A stretch of DNA of 64,000 bases from contig CP135593.1 of the NCBI GenBank assembly GCA_032388755.1, positions 248,001-312,000 on the forward strand, given 5' to 3'. Shown here one piece after another: positions 9,282 to 17,710 of this stretch. Numbering within the stretch: position 1 is the stretch's first letter; each line of letters opens with the position of its first letter. The position numbers and the translations under genes were made by a program. Source of the DNA: Neisseria sp. DTU_2020_1000833_1_SI_GRL_NUU_006. Its GTDB lineage: Bacteria > Pseudomonadota > Gammaproteobacteria > Burkholderiales > Neisseriaceae. Under the pieces are notes generated by a model that searched no databases, was not told the origin of the DNA, and saw only the letters and a program-made list of their open reading frames with translations.

Positions 9282-11231
9282 ATGTCTAAAGACCAAAATC
9301 ACGAAGACTATCAAGAACAGGACGACAACCGTCCGCTGACCCTCGAAGAGCAGCGCGCCCGCCTGCGCCAGCTCATCATCATGGGTAAGGAGCGCGGCTA
9401 CATCACTTATTCAGAAATCAACGACGCCTTGCCCGACGATATGTCCGATGCGGAACAAATCGACAACATCGTCAGCATGATTTCCGGCTTGGGCATCCAA
9501 GTGACCGAGCAGGCGCCTGACGCGGAAGACATTTTGTTGAGCGACAACGCCGCCGCCGTAACCGACGACGATGCCGTTGCCGAAGCCGAAGCCGCCTTGT
9601 CCAGCGCGGACTCCGAATTCGGCAGAACCACCGACCCCGTGCGTATGTATATGCGCGAAATGGGGCAGGTTGACCTGCTGACCCGCGAAGACGAAATCAT
9701 CATCGCCAAAAAAATCGAAAACGCCCTGAAAAACATGGTGCAGGCGATTTCCGCCTGTCCGGGCTCCATTGCCGAAATCCTCGAGCTGATCGAGCAAATC
9801 CGCAAGGATGAAATCCGCGTGGACGAAGTGGTCGAAGCCATCATCGATCCGAATGAAGTGTTGCTCAACGAATTGGGCTTGGGACACTTGGAAAGCGCGT
9901 CAAACGACGATGATTCCGGCAGCAGTGAAGAAGATGAAGCGGATGATAGTGAAGATGACGACGATTCCGGCAGCGATTCCGAAGCCGTGACTGCCGCCCA
10001 TCTTGCCGAATTGAAACAAAAAGTGCTGGATCACTTCGCCTTCATCGATTGCGAATACGGCAAAATGATTAAAAAATTAGCAAAACACGGCAGCCGCCAC
10101 CCCGATTATCTGGCGCACCGAGAAGCTATCGCCAACAAACTATTGGAAGTCCGCTTCGCTACCCGACAAATTGAGAGTCTCAGCGGCAGCCTGCGCAACC
10201 GTGTCGAAAACATCCGCAAGCTCGAACGCGAAATCCGTGATATCTGCCTTGACCGCGTCCATATGGAACGCGACTACTTCATACAAAACTTTCTGCCTGA
10301 GATCACCAACCTGAAATGGGTGGAAGATGAAGTCGCCAAAGGCAGGGTCTGGAGCGACGCGCTTGACCGCTTCCGCCACGCTATCCTCGAAAAACAAACC
10401 GAGTTGGCGGACATGGAAAAAGAAACCGGCATTTCAATTGAGGAGCTGAAAGACATCAGCAAAAACATGGTGTTGAGCGAAAAAGCAACTGCAGCCGCCA
10501 AGCAGGAAATGATTCAGGCAAACTTGCGCCTGGTGATTTCGATCGCTAAGAAATACACCAACCGCGGTTTGCAGTTTCTTGATTTGATTCAAGAAGGCAA
10601 CATCGGCCTGATGAAGGCGGTAGATAAATTCGAATACCGCCGCGGATACAAATTCTCCACATACGCTACATGGTGGATACGTCAAGCGATTACCCGCTCG
10701 ATTGCCGACCAGGCGCGCACCATCCGTATCCCCGTGCACATGATTGAAACCATCAACAAAATGAACCGTCTCTCCCGCCAATATCTTCAAGAAACCGGCG
10801 AAGAGCCCGATTCCGCGAAACTTGCCGAGTTGATGGAAATGCCGGAAGACAAAATCCGCAAAATCATGAAAATCGCCAAAGAGCCGATTTCGATGGAAAC
10901 CCCGATCGGCGACGATGACGATTCGCATTTGGGCGACTTCATCGAGGATGCCAACAACGTTGCCCCTGCGGACGCCGCGATGTACACCAGCCTGCACGAA
11001 GTGACCAAAGAAATCCTCGAAAGCCTGACACCGCGCGAAGCCAAAGTCCTGCGTATGCGCTTCGGTATCGACATGAATACCGACCACACGCTCGAAGAAG
11101 TCGGCAAACAGTTTGACGTAACCCGCGAACGTATCCGTCAAATCGAAGCCAAAGCCCTGCGCAAACTGCGCCATCCGACCCGCAGCGACCGCCTCAGAAG
11201 CTTCCTTGACAGCGAAGACAGCAAATTGTAA
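9282..11231 (+). CDS. rpoD: Primary sigma factor RpoD (sigma-70)
   Basis: A 649-residue housekeeping sigma factor. Region 1.2 is around residues 113-135 (DPVRMYMREMGQVDLLTRE). The conserved region 2 block begins near 413 (NLRLVISIAKKYTNRGLQF) and includes the -10 melting segment YATWWIRQAI. The region 4.2 helix-turn-helix is near 612-630 (VTRERIRQIEAKALRKLRHP). The non-conserved region carries a strongly acidic Asp/Glu/Ser run at about residues 210-232. It lies 223 bp downstream of dnaG, probably partly cotranscribed, and is followed by a clear terminator. Confidence 0.97.
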   Translation: MSKDQNHEDYQEQDDNRPLTLEEQRARLRQLIIMGKERGYITYSEINDALPDDMSDAEQIDNIVSMISGLGIQVTEQAPDAEDILLSDNAAAVTDDDAVAEAEAALSSADSEFGRTTDPVRMYMREMGQVDLLTREDEIIIAKKIENALKNMVQAISACPGSIAEILELIEQIRKDEIRVDEVVEAIIDPNEVLLNELGLGHLESASNDDDSGSSEEDEADDSEDDDDSGSDSEAVTAAHLAELKQKVLDHFAFIDCEYGKMIKKLAKHGSRHPDYLAHREAIANKLLEVRFATRQIESLSGSLRNRVENIRKLEREIRDICLDRVHMERDYFIQNFLPEITNLKWVEDEVAKGRVWSDALDRFRHAILEKQTELADMEKETGISIEELKDISKNMVLSEKATAAAKQEMIQANLRLVISIAKKYTNRGLQFLDLIQEGNIGLMKAVDKFEYRRGYKFSTYATWWIRQAITRSIADQARTIRIPVHMIETINKMNRLSRQYLQETGEEPDSAKLAELMEMPEDKIRKIMKIAKEPISMETPIGDDDDSHLGDFIEDANNVAPADAAMYTSLHEVTKEILESLTPREAKVLRMRFGIDMNTDHTLEEVGKQFDVTRERIRQIEAKALRKLRHPTRSDRLRSFLDSEDSKL

Positions 11232-11233
11232 AC

Positions 11234-11265
11234 AAAAAACCGCAGGTTTATCCCTGCGGTTTTTT
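11234..11265 (+). terminator. rpoD intrinsic terminator
   Basis: The stem AAAACCGCAGG / CCTGCGGTTTT ends in a run of six T immediately after the rpoD stop codon. Confidence 0.92.
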
Positions 11266-11275
11266 ATGGATAAGA

Positions 11276-11316
11276 GGTCGTCTGAAACAGAAGTTGTACG
11301 TTTTCAGACGACCTGT
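11276..11316. terminator. Uptake-sequence hairpin between convergent genes
   Basis: An inverted pair AGGTCGTCTGAAA / TTTTCAGACGACCT separates rpoD from the convergent oxidoreductase gene and could act as a second terminator. Confidence 0.6.
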
Positions 11317-11321
11317 ATCCT

Positions 11322-11873
11322 CTAACTTTTTTTGTCCAATTTCCGCAATAATGTTACCAATCCTTCCGCGCAATCCTCTGCTTTGCTTTGGATTTCTTCG
11401 CGGCTGTATAAGGCGGGCGATGTGCCGTGGAAATAGAACGGGTCGATGTAGCGCATCTGCGTAAAATAGGCGGTCTGTTCCAGGTTTTTGCAGAATTCGT
11501 ACACGCGGAAATGCGCTTCGCCATCGGCGCGGTAGTCTTGTTCGGGCGAGCCGACCGTTATGCTGGCGACGAAGTTTTTGCCTTTCAGTTTGTCCCCGCC
11601 CGTGCCGTAGGCAAAGCCGTAAGTAAACACGGAGTCGAAATATTGCTTTAGAATTGCGGGCATGTTGTACCAGTACAGCGGATATTGGAATACGACGGTT
11701 TGATGGTGCAACAGGGCCTGCTGTTCGGCGGCGGCATTGATGCGGTAGTCGGGATACAGTGCGGCGATGTCGCGGATTTCAACGTCTAAACCACTGCGGG
11801 TCAGATGTCCGATGACGGCTTTATTGGCGACGGATTGGGCGAAATCAGGATGTGCGAGGATGACGAGTGCCAT
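11322..11873 (-). CDS. NAD(P)H-dependent flavodoxin-fold oxidoreductase
   Basis: A 183-residue cytoplasmic protein of the KefF/MdaB/YwrO quinone-reductase group. The N-terminal FMN-binding loop reads ILAHPDFAQSVANKAV, and the family segment QYPLYWYNMPAILKQYFDSV is at about residues 63-82, followed by FTYGFAYG. Enzymes of this group reduce quinones, nitro compounds or activated double bonds with two electrons from NAD(P)H. The gene is divergent from an HxlR-type regulator 93 bp away, a common pairing in which the regulator senses reactive electrophiles or oxidants and controls the reductase. The exact substrate cannot be told from sequence. Confidence 0.8.
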   Translation of the reverse strand: MALVILAHPDFAQSVANKAVIGHLTRSGLDVEIRDIAALYPDYRINAAAEQQALLHHQTVVFQYPLYWYNMPAILKQYFDSVFTYGFAYGTGGDKLKGKNFVASITVGSPEQDYRADGEAHFRVYEFCKNLEQTAYFTQMRYIDPFYFHGTSPALYSREEIQSKAEDCAEGLVTLLRKLDKKS

Positions 11874-11966
11874 GTTTCATTCCTTGTCAGGATGTTGGAG
11901 ACGATAGGATTTTAGGCAGCTTCAAAACCTGCAAACAATAACTATCCGTTTGAATAGGTGTATCGG

Positions 11967-12341
11967 ATGAAGACAGAGTGTCAAAGCGAGTGTTTCAGTT
12001 TCGGCGGCAAAATCTATCCTTGTCCGCTCAGTGTGGCGATGGATTTGGTCGGGGGGAAATGGAAGGCGGTCATCCTTTATCATTTGCAGGGCGGTGTAAA
12101 ACGCTTCGGTGAATTGCACGGCAGCCTGCACGGGGTAACTGAAGCCGTATTAAGCCGTCAGCTCAAGCAGTTGGAACAAGGCGGGCTGGTCTCGCGCGAA
12201 GTATTCGGCAACAGGCCGCCGTTGAGGGCGGAATATGCGCTGACCGATTTCGGCAGGAGTTTCCTGCCTGTTTTGGAGAGGTTGACCGAATGGGGAAACC
12301 GTACGGTCTTGGAGTATGGGGAAGTGGTAGTCCGTGAATAA
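11967..12341 (+). CDS. HxlR-family transcriptional regulator
   Basis: A 124-residue winged-helix regulator. The start was taken at ATG 11967 because AGGTG lies six bases upstream; an in-frame GTG at 11958 overlaps that ribosome site. The family signature CPLSVAMDLVGGKWKAVILYHL is near the N-terminus, with the recognition region VTEAVLSRQLKQLEQGGLVSRE after it. Cys5, Cys9 and Cys19 are N-terminal; Cys19 sits where redox-sensing HxlR proteins such as YodB and HypR carry their reactive cysteine. It is divergent from the quinone-reductase-like gene, which it probably controls. Confidence 0.85.
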   Translation: MKTECQSECFSFGGKIYPCPLSVAMDLVGGKWKAVILYHLQGGVKRFGELHGSLHGVTEAVLSRQLKQLEQGGLVSREVFGNRPPLRAEYALTDFGRSFLPVLERLTEWGNRTVLEYGEVVVRE

Positions 12342-12373
12342 GGCGGGAAAAGCGTTTTGCCTGCCTTTATTGC

Positions 12374-12420
12374 AAAAGGTCGTCTGAAAACCGGTTTTCC
12401 TGTTTTTCAGACGACCTTTC
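12374..12420. terminator. Uptake-sequence hairpin between convergent genes
   Basis: Inverted uptake sequences (AAAGGTCGTCTGAAA and its complement) lie between the HxlR gene and the convergent acyltransferase. Confidence 0.65.
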
Positions 12421-12435
12421 ATTTGTTTTGACTCT

Positions 12436-13185
12436 TTAGCCCAATTCTTTCAATTTCCGGCTCAAGATGCCGTGTACTTCTTGTACCGTTTCGTAGCGGT
12501 CTTCTTTGGCAGGAACCGGCTCCAGAAAATGCAGCTCCACCTTGCTGGAAGGCTGGCTGATGATCATACAGATGGATTGCCACAGGCTGGTATCGCCCAC
12601 ATAAGCCGCCTGAAGGTTCGGACTGGTACCGTCGGGATTGGGGTAGCGGCAGAGCATGGGGATAATGGGAACACCTGCGTCGTAGGCGGTTTGGAAAAAG
12701 CTGGGCTTGAACGGGAGGATTTCATAACCTTCCGTACTCGTCCCTTCCGGGAAAATGGTTACGGTATCGCCGTTTTTAAGGGCTTCGGTTACCGTGGCGA
12801 TTTTAGCGGTATTGCCTTTGGTGCCTTTATTGCGCGAAACGTAAACGGTTTGCGCCTGTGTAGCGAGATAGCCGACCACCGGCCATTTGGCAACATCGTC
12901 TTTTGCCACGAAGCGTCCTGGGAATGCACCGTTGACCGCCATGATGTCCAACCAAGAGATATGGTTGCTGATTAACAACTGCGCCTGTCCTTCCTGAGGC
13001 AGCGTGCCGAAGGTTTCCAGCTTCATGCCGCATGAAGCGAGAACGCGCAGCGACCAGATTTGGATGGCACGCAGTTTGCGCCGTTTGCTGTAAAAGGGAA
13101 ACAGGAAGAACATTTCCGCCATACCGTAAAGCAGGCAAATGCCGATGCAGAGCAGGCGGAAGGTAAAACGTAGTTTGGCAATCAT
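12436..13185 (-). CDS. PlsC/OlsA-type lysophospholipid acyltransferase
   Basis: A 249-residue membrane-associated acyltransferase. The catalytic HX4D motif is at His75-Asp80 (NHISWLD), and the substrate-binding FPEGTSTEG motif is at 145-153. Residues 8-30 form a hydrophobic anchor. The family transfers an acyl group to the 2-position of lysophosphatidate, or to lyso-ornithine lipid in OlsA. It follows an OlsB-like gene on the same strand with a 114-bp gap holding an uptake-sequence hairpin. That pairing favours an OlsA-like role, but a general PlsC or NlaA/NlaB role in phospholipid synthesis fits the sequence equally well. Confidence 0.85.
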   Translation of the reverse strand: MIAKLRFTFRLLCIGICLLYGMAEMFFLFPFYSKRRKLRAIQIWSLRVLASCGMKLETFGTLPQEGQAQLLISNHISWLDIMAVNGAFPGRFVAKDDVAKWPVVGYLATQAQTVYVSRNKGTKGNTAKIATVTEALKNGDTVTIFPEGTSTEGYEILPFKPSFFQTAYDAGVPIIPMLCRYPNPDGTSPNLQAAYVGDTSLWQSICMIISQPSSKVELHFLEPVPAKEDRYETVQEVHGILSRKLKELG

Positions 13186-13261
13186 AAGGTTGTGGTGTGT
13201 GCAATCTTGGTATAGGGTGAAACCGCTAAAAATCGGTTATTTGCTGATTTCACAATAGTTG

Positions 13262-13291
13262 AGGTCGTCTGAAAAGGTTTTCAGACGACCT
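13262..13291. terminator. Uptake-sequence hairpin between olsB-like and plsC-like genes
   Basis: A compact stem AGGTCGTCTGAAAA / TTTTCAGACGACCT with a 2-base gap. It may reduce read-through from the OlsB-like gene into the acyltransferase. Confidence 0.6.
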
Positions 13292-13299
13292 TTTGGTCT

Positions 13300-14049
13300 T
13301 TATGGTTTAGGGGCGAAACGTTGGAGGTAACGGTCTGCCAGGCGGGTGATGTCCATCATGATGAGCACGTCGGCGCAGTTGAACGCTTCATCGACGCAAG
13401 GCTCGCCGCAGAACCATGCGCCCGCATTGAGGTAGCCTTTAATCAGCGGCGGGACGTCCGGTTTGTCCGACGGGGTGATTTCGTCCCACTTGAGCGGATT
13501 GAGCGGCTTGACGCACCATTTTTCAGGCGCAAGGTATTTAGATTTCAGAGCATGATACAGACCCGCCGCATCGCTGCCGCCATCGTGCATATCGATGCTG
13601 CCGCAGCCTATCATGAAGCGCAGGTTTTCGTCTTTCATGAATTTGACCAAACCCGACCACAAAAGCATAACCAAACCGCCGTTGCGGTAGTCGGGATGGG
13701 TGCAGGCGCGGCCGAGTTCGACGGTTTGCGGCAAGATGTCTTTCAAAGGGGACAAGTCAAATTCGTGTTCGCTATACCAGCCGCCGACTTTTTTGGCGGT
13801 TTCTTCGGTAATCAGGCGGTAGCAGCCGATGACGTCTCCGGTTGCGTCGTCAAAAGCCAAAAGATGGTGGCAATATTCGTCGTAAGGATCGACATCGCGA
13901 CCGTCGTCGCTTTCGATTTCCGCCCCCAGTTCTTGGGCAAATACCTGATAACGCAAGCGTTGTGCTGCTTCAATTTCCGCCTGCGTTTCCGCAAGGCGCA
14001 CGCTCAGACCGATTTTGGGGCCGGTTTGGTTGAAACGGCTGGAGGACAT
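13300..14049 (-). CDS. OlsB-like GNAT N-acyltransferase
   Basis: A 249-residue protein of the GNAT group often labelled hemolysin-like (Acetyltransf_5 family). Family features are RLRYQVFAQELGAEI near the N-terminus, DEYCHHLLAFD, VIGCYRLI and ELGRACTHPDYRNGGLVMLLW. OlsB joins a 3-hydroxy fatty acid from acyl carrier protein to the amino group of ornithine, giving lyso-ornithine lipid. A PlsC/OlsA-like gene follows on the same strand, the order needed to finish an ornithine lipid. Whether this species makes ornithine lipids is unknown; another amino-acid lipid or N-acyl homoserine derivative is possible. Confidence 0.7.
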   Translation of the reverse strand: MSSSRFNQTGPKIGLSVRLAETQAEIEAAQRLRYQVFAQELGAEIESDDGRDVDPYDEYCHHLLAFDDATGDVIGCYRLITEETAKKVGGWYSEHEFDLSPLKDILPQTVELGRACTHPDYRNGGLVMLLWSGLVKFMKDENLRFMIGCGSIDMHDGGSDAAGLYHALKSKYLAPEKWCVKPLNPLKWDEITPSDKPDVPPLIKGYLNAGAWFCGEPCVDEAFNCADVLIMMDITRLADRYLQRFAPKP

Positions 14050-14279
14050 TTGACTTCCTGTCGGATGAAAAGAGTTGATTATAGCGGATATGGCAGAGGA
14101 TTTATATTTCTACCCCTTTGGATGCCTTCATTTGCCGGTTGGCTGCTCTTAAAAGTGTTGGCAAAAGATCGTCTGAAAACATTCCGTTTCTCCGAAACCG
14201 TGTTTTCAGACGGCCTCGTTCTTGATAATTCCCTATTTGTCCCAATTCTGTCGAAGTTATTAATTTTCGACAGAACAAA

Positions 14280-15419
14280 ATGAATCCCAAATACGCTCCG
14301 CTTTTCCAATCGTTCACACTCAACAACGGCGTAACCGTCAAAAACCGACTCGCCGTTGCGCCCATGACCCATTTCGGTTCGCACGCCGACGGTTTAATCA
14401 GCGACCAAGAGCGCATATTTCTCGGCAACCGCGCAGGCGATATGGGGCTCTTTATCTCCGCCGCCACTTTGGTTCAAGAAGGCGGCAAGGCCTTTCGAGG
14501 ACAGCCCGAAGCTACGGGCGAACACTGCCTCGACAGCCTGAAAGAAACCGCCCAAATCATTCAAAAACAAGGTGCGAAAGCGATTTTGCAAATCCATCAC
14601 GGCGGCTCTAAAGCGATGGCGGAACTCAACCGCCGCGACAAAATCAGCGCGTCCGCCAGCGAAGAAGAAGGTGCGCGTGAAGCGAGTGCCGCAGAAGTGG
14701 AAGAACTCATCGCCTCCTTCGCCCAAGCTTCCGATTTGGCACTTCGCGCAGGCTTCGACGGCGTGGAAATCCACGGCGCGAACGGCTACTTAATCCAACA
14801 GTTTTACTCCGCCCAAAGCAACCGCCGCAGCGACCAATGGGGCGGCAGCTTGGAAAACAGAATGCGCTTTCCGCTCGCCGTCGTCGATGCCGTTGCCGCC
14901 GTCCGCAACAAACACCAACGCAACGACTTCATCATCGGCTACCGTTTCTCGCCCGAAGAAGCAGGCGAAGACGGGCTGACCATGACCGAAACAGGCGCAC
15001 TGATTGACGCGCTGGTGCAAAAGCCGCTGCAATACCTGCACGTTTCCTTGTGGGAATTTGATAAGAAAATCCGACGCGGCGGCGATACGGCGCAAACCCG
15101 TATGCAGTTCATCCACGACCGCATCAACGGCAAACTGCCCCTTATCGGCGTGGGCAACCTGTTTACCGCCGACGATATTCTGGCGGCGTTTGAAACCGGC
15201 TGGGCGGAATTTATCGCATTGGGCAAAACCGTCATGATCAATCCGCACATCGCCACACAGATCAGTGAAGGCCGCGAAGCCGAAATCGAAACGCAACTCG
15301 ACCCGAAGCGCGCCGACCATTACGGCTTACCCGACATCCTGTGGGAATTTTCCGCCAGCGGTACGCAATCTTGGCTGCCGCCGGTAAAAGGTGCGGACTG
15401 GAAGCCGGTGGATGCTTGA
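14280..15419 (+). CDS. Old Yellow Enzyme family NADH:flavin oxidoreductase
   Basis: A 379-residue FMN-dependent TIM-barrel enzyme. Visible family motifs are NRLAVAPMTHFG, ILQIHHGGSKA (about residues 99-109) and FDGVEIHGANGYLIQQF, followed by SNRRSDQWGGSLENRMRF. The C-terminal phosphate-binding part includes LIGVGNLFTADDILAA. Such enzymes reduce alpha,beta-unsaturated carbonyls and other electrophiles with NAD(P)H. No clear Shine-Dalgarno precedes the ATG. It is not linked to a pathway here. Confidence 0.88.
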   Translation: MNPKYAPLFQSFTLNNGVTVKNRLAVAPMTHFGSHADGLISDQERIFLGNRAGDMGLFISAATLVQEGGKAFRGQPEATGEHCLDSLKETAQIIQKQGAKAILQIHHGGSKAMAELNRRDKISASASEEEGAREASAAEVEELIASFAQASDLALRAGFDGVEIHGANGYLIQQFYSAQSNRRSDQWGGSLENRMRFPLAVVDAVAAVRNKHQRNDFIIGYRFSPEEAGEDGLTMTETGALIDALVQKPLQYLHVSLWEFDKKIRRGGDTAQTRMQFIHDRINGKLPLIGVGNLFTADDILAAFETGWAEFIALGKTVMINPHIATQISEGREAEIETQLDPKRADHYGLPDILWEFSASGTQSWLPPVKGADWKPVDA

Positions 15420-15483
15420 TTAAACAATTCAGCCGCCTACCCGCTTTTCGAGTAGGGTAGGGGATGAAATTGCCGTTACAGCT

Positions 15484-15522
15484 AAAGAGGTCGTCTGAAA
15501 AACGTTTTCAGACGACCTCTTT
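15484..15522. terminator. Uptake-sequence hairpin terminator
   Basis: An 18-bp perfect stem AAAGAGGTCGTCTGAAAA and its complement with a 3-base loop, ending in TTT, between the Old Yellow Enzyme gene and rsmA. Confidence 0.75.
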
Positions 15523-15568
15523 CTTGTCCGACAAAACGCTATGTTTTTCAGTTACAATACGCGCTTAT

Positions 15569-15574
15569 TATAAT
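15569..15574 (+). promoter_or_regulatory. Candidate -10 box for rsmA
   Basis: TATAAT lies 24 bp before the rsmA start, with a second possible box TACAAT at about 15553. No convincing -35 is visible, so either could be used. Confidence 0.35.
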
Positions 15575-15597
15575 GATCGACAGTTTGAAGAGACGCG

Positions 15598-16377
15598 ATG
15601 AAAGAACATAAGGCCCGGAAACGCTTCGGGCAGAATTTTTTGCAGGATACGCGGATTATTGCCGATATTGTCAACGCCGTGCGTCCGCAGGCGGATGATG
15701 TGGTGATTGAAATCGGGCCGGGCTTGGCGGCGATTACCGAGCCTTTGGCGAAGAAGCTGAACTGTCTGCACGTTATCGAAATCGACCGCGACATCGTACG
15801 TCGTCTGAAAACGCTGCCGTTTGCGGATAAGCTCGTGATTCATGAAGGCGATGTATTGCAGTTTGATTTCAACAGCATCGCGGGCAAAAAGAAAATCGTC
15901 GGCAACCTGCCGTACAACATTTCCACGCCGCTTTTGTTCAAGCTGGCGGAAGTGGCGGACGATGTCGTCGATATGCACTTTATGCTGCAAAAGGAAGTGG
16001 TCGAGCGCATGGTTGCCGTGCCGAAAAGCAACGACTACGGCCGCTTGGGCGTGATGCTGCAATATTTTTTCGATATGGAGCTGCTGATTGACGTGCCGCC
16101 CGAATCGTTTGACCCTGCGCCGAAAGTCGATTCGGCAGTGGTGCGCATGATTCCGGTGAAACACCGCATCGGCAAGGCGGACGATTTCGAGCATTTCGCC
16201 AAACTGGTGAAACTCGCCTTCCACCAACGCCGCAAAACCATACGCAACAATTTAAAAGAGCTTGCCGGCGACGAGGATTTACAGGCAGTCGGCATCAGCC
16301 CGCAAGACCGTGCCGAACATATCGCGCCGGAGAAATATGTGGAACTGAGCAATTATCTCGTCCGTAAGGTCGTCTGA
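15598..16377 (+). CDS. rsmA: 16S rRNA dimethyladenosine transferase RsmA (KsgA)
   Basis: A 259-residue SAM-dependent methyltransferase that dimethylates two adjacent adenosines near the 3' end of 16S rRNA in late 30S assembly. The N-terminal signature is RKRFGQNFLQD. SAM motif I EIGPGLAAITEPLA starts at about residue 38, and catalytic motif IV NLPYNIS is at about 103-109. The C-terminal domain includes FHQRRKTIRNNLK. The last codons are built from an uptake sequence (AAGGTCGTCTGA encodes Lys-Val-Val-stop), so the uptake sequence overlaps the end of the gene. The ABC ATPase gene follows 17 bp downstream. Confidence 0.96.
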   Translation: MKEHKARKRFGQNFLQDTRIIADIVNAVRPQADDVVIEIGPGLAAITEPLAKKLNCLHVIEIDRDIVRRLKTLPFADKLVIHEGDVLQFDFNSIAGKKKIVGNLPYNISTPLLFKLAEVADDVVDMHFMLQKEVVERMVAVPKSNDYGRLGVMLQYFFDMELLIDVPPESFDPAPKVDSAVVRMIPVKHRIGKADDFEHFAKLVKLAFHQRRKTIRNNLKELAGDEDLQAVGISPQDRAEHIAPEKYVELSNYLVRKVV

Positions 16378-16394
16378 AAACATCTGGAAACAAC

Positions 16395-17123
16395 ATGATT
16401 AAATTCAAAAACGTACATAAACATTTCAAAGACCTGCACGTCATCAACGGCGTCAATCTGGAAGTGAAGCAGGGTGAAGTGGTGGTGGTTTGCGGACCTT
16501 CGGGCAGCGGCAAATCGACGCTCATCCGTACCGTCAACCAGCTTGAAAGCATTGAGAGCGGCGAGATTTGGGTGGACGGTATCAATGTTGCCGATCCGCA
16601 AACGGATTTGAACAAGGTGCGTGAGGAAGTGGGTTTTGTGTTTCAAGGCTTCAATCTGTATCCGCATCTGACCGTATTGGAAAACATCATCCTGTCGCCG
16701 ATGAAGGTGAAAAAACAAAGCCGCGAACAGGCTGAGGAAAAGGCGATGGAGCTGTTGGAACGCGTGGGTTTGGCGCATAAAAAAGATGCATTCCCCAGCC
16801 AGCTTTCCGGCGGACAGCAGCAGCGCGTGGCGATTGCGCGCGGGCTGGCGATGGAACCGCGCGTGATGCTGTTTGACGAACCGACTTCCGCGCTCGACCC
16901 GGAAATGGTCGGCGAGGTGTTGAAAGTGATGCAGGACTTGGCGGAAAGCGGCATGACCATGATGTGTGTCACGCATGAAATGGGCTTTGCGCGCGAAGTG
17001 GCCGACCGCATTATTTTTGTGGATAAAGGGCAGATTTTGGAAAACGAAACACCGGAAGAGTTCTTTACCAATCCGAAACACGAACGTGCCAAACAGTTCT
17101 TGCAGCAAGTGATGACGCATTAA
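16395..17123 (+). CDS. Polar amino-acid ABC transporter ATP-binding protein (GlnQ type)
   Basis: A 242-residue ATPase of the polar amino-acid importer family. Walker A GPSGSGKST is at residues 34-42, then FQGFNLYPHLT with the Q-loop, the signature LSGGQQQRVAIARGL, Walker B VMLFDEPTSALD and the switch His in VTHEMGFA. Length and motifs are those of GlnQ/HisP/ArtP. No permease or solute-binding gene lies next to it: rsmA is upstream and an AT-rich MepB gene downstream. Its membrane partner must be encoded elsewhere. The substrate is not predictable. Confidence 0.92.
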   Translation: MIKFKNVHKHFKDLHVINGVNLEVKQGEVVVVCGPSGSGKSTLIRTVNQLESIESGEIWVDGINVADPQTDLNKVREEVGFVFQGFNLYPHLTVLENIILSPMKVKKQSREQAEEKAMELLERVGLAHKKDAFPSQLSGGQQQRVAIARGLAMEPRVMLFDEPTSALDPEMVGEVLKVMQDLAESGMTMMCVTHEMGFAREVADRIIFVDKGQILENETPEEFFTNPKHERAKQFLQQVMTH

Positions 17124-17133
17124 CAGCTTGTCA

Positions 17134-17176
17134 AAAGGTCGTCTGAAAGACAGATTTAGGCTTTCAGACGACCTTT
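17134..17176 (+). terminator. Uptake-sequence hairpin terminator
   Basis: Inverted AAAGGTCGTCTGAAAG / CTTTCAGACGACCTTT follows the ABC ATPase stop codon. Confidence 0.7.
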
Positions 17177-17218
17177 GGCGAATGCAACTGACATCTCTAA
17201 AGACAAGACAATAAAACA

Positions 17219-17710
17219 ATGAAAATGACAGACATTCTTCATAGGTATTATGGTGACTTTGATCTGATAAAGGAAAAATGGAATGAAGACTATGAAAGCA
17301 TTTTAATTAAGACAAAGTATGATCAAAAATATAAAAGATGTCGTTTGGCAAAGAAAACACCCAAAAAAGAAGGCTACTTTACAGTCTTTTGGAAAAAAGA
17401 CCAAGAGAACAAAAATATCCCTTATACCGATGAGGACTTGGGCGATGAACTGATTATTGTCGTGATAGACGGCTGTCATTGCGGTTTATTTATAATTCCC
17501 AAAGAGGTGGCTATCAGTAAAAAAATTCTCTCTACAAAGGATTGTAAAGGAAAGATGTCCATGCGATTTTATCCACCCTGGTGCACAAATTTAAATAAAA
17601 CAGCCCAGAAAACACAAAAATGGCAAATGGATTATTTTAGAATAGATATAGACGGTAAAGAGACTATCTCCGATTTTGCCGTAGCAAAGGAAAACCATGT
17701 ATTTTGTTGA
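17219..17710 (+). CDS. MepB family protein
   Basis: A 163-residue protein matching the MepB family: EGYFTVFWKK, IPYTDEDLGDELIIVV, GLFIIPKEV, KGKMSMRFYPPWC and the ending TQKWQMDYF are its recurring blocks. MepB was named from the mepRAB locus of Staphylococcus aureus; its biochemical role is not established. The gene is visibly richer in A and T than its neighbours, with many AAA and ATA codons, and carries no internal uptake sequence, which suggests recent acquisition. Its last 14 bases overlap the next gene, so the two are probably translated together. Confidence 0.75.
   Translation: MKMTDILHRYYGDFDLIKEKWNEDYESILIKTKYDQKYKRCRLAKKTPKKEGYFTVFWKKDQENKNIPYTDEDLGDELIIVVIDGCHCGLFIIPKEVAISKKILSTKDCKGKMSMRFYPPWCTNLNKTAQKTQKWQMDYFRIDIDGKETISDFAVAKENHVFC

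Noticed and set aside
9909..9985. Acidic insertion in rpoD as an anomaly
   Set aside because: The stretch lies in the non-conserved region of sigma-70, which varies among proteobacteria; all functional regions are intact.
13321..14283. Open frame of 320 codons on the plus strand
   Set aside because: It is antisense to the OlsB-like gene and has no recognisable product.
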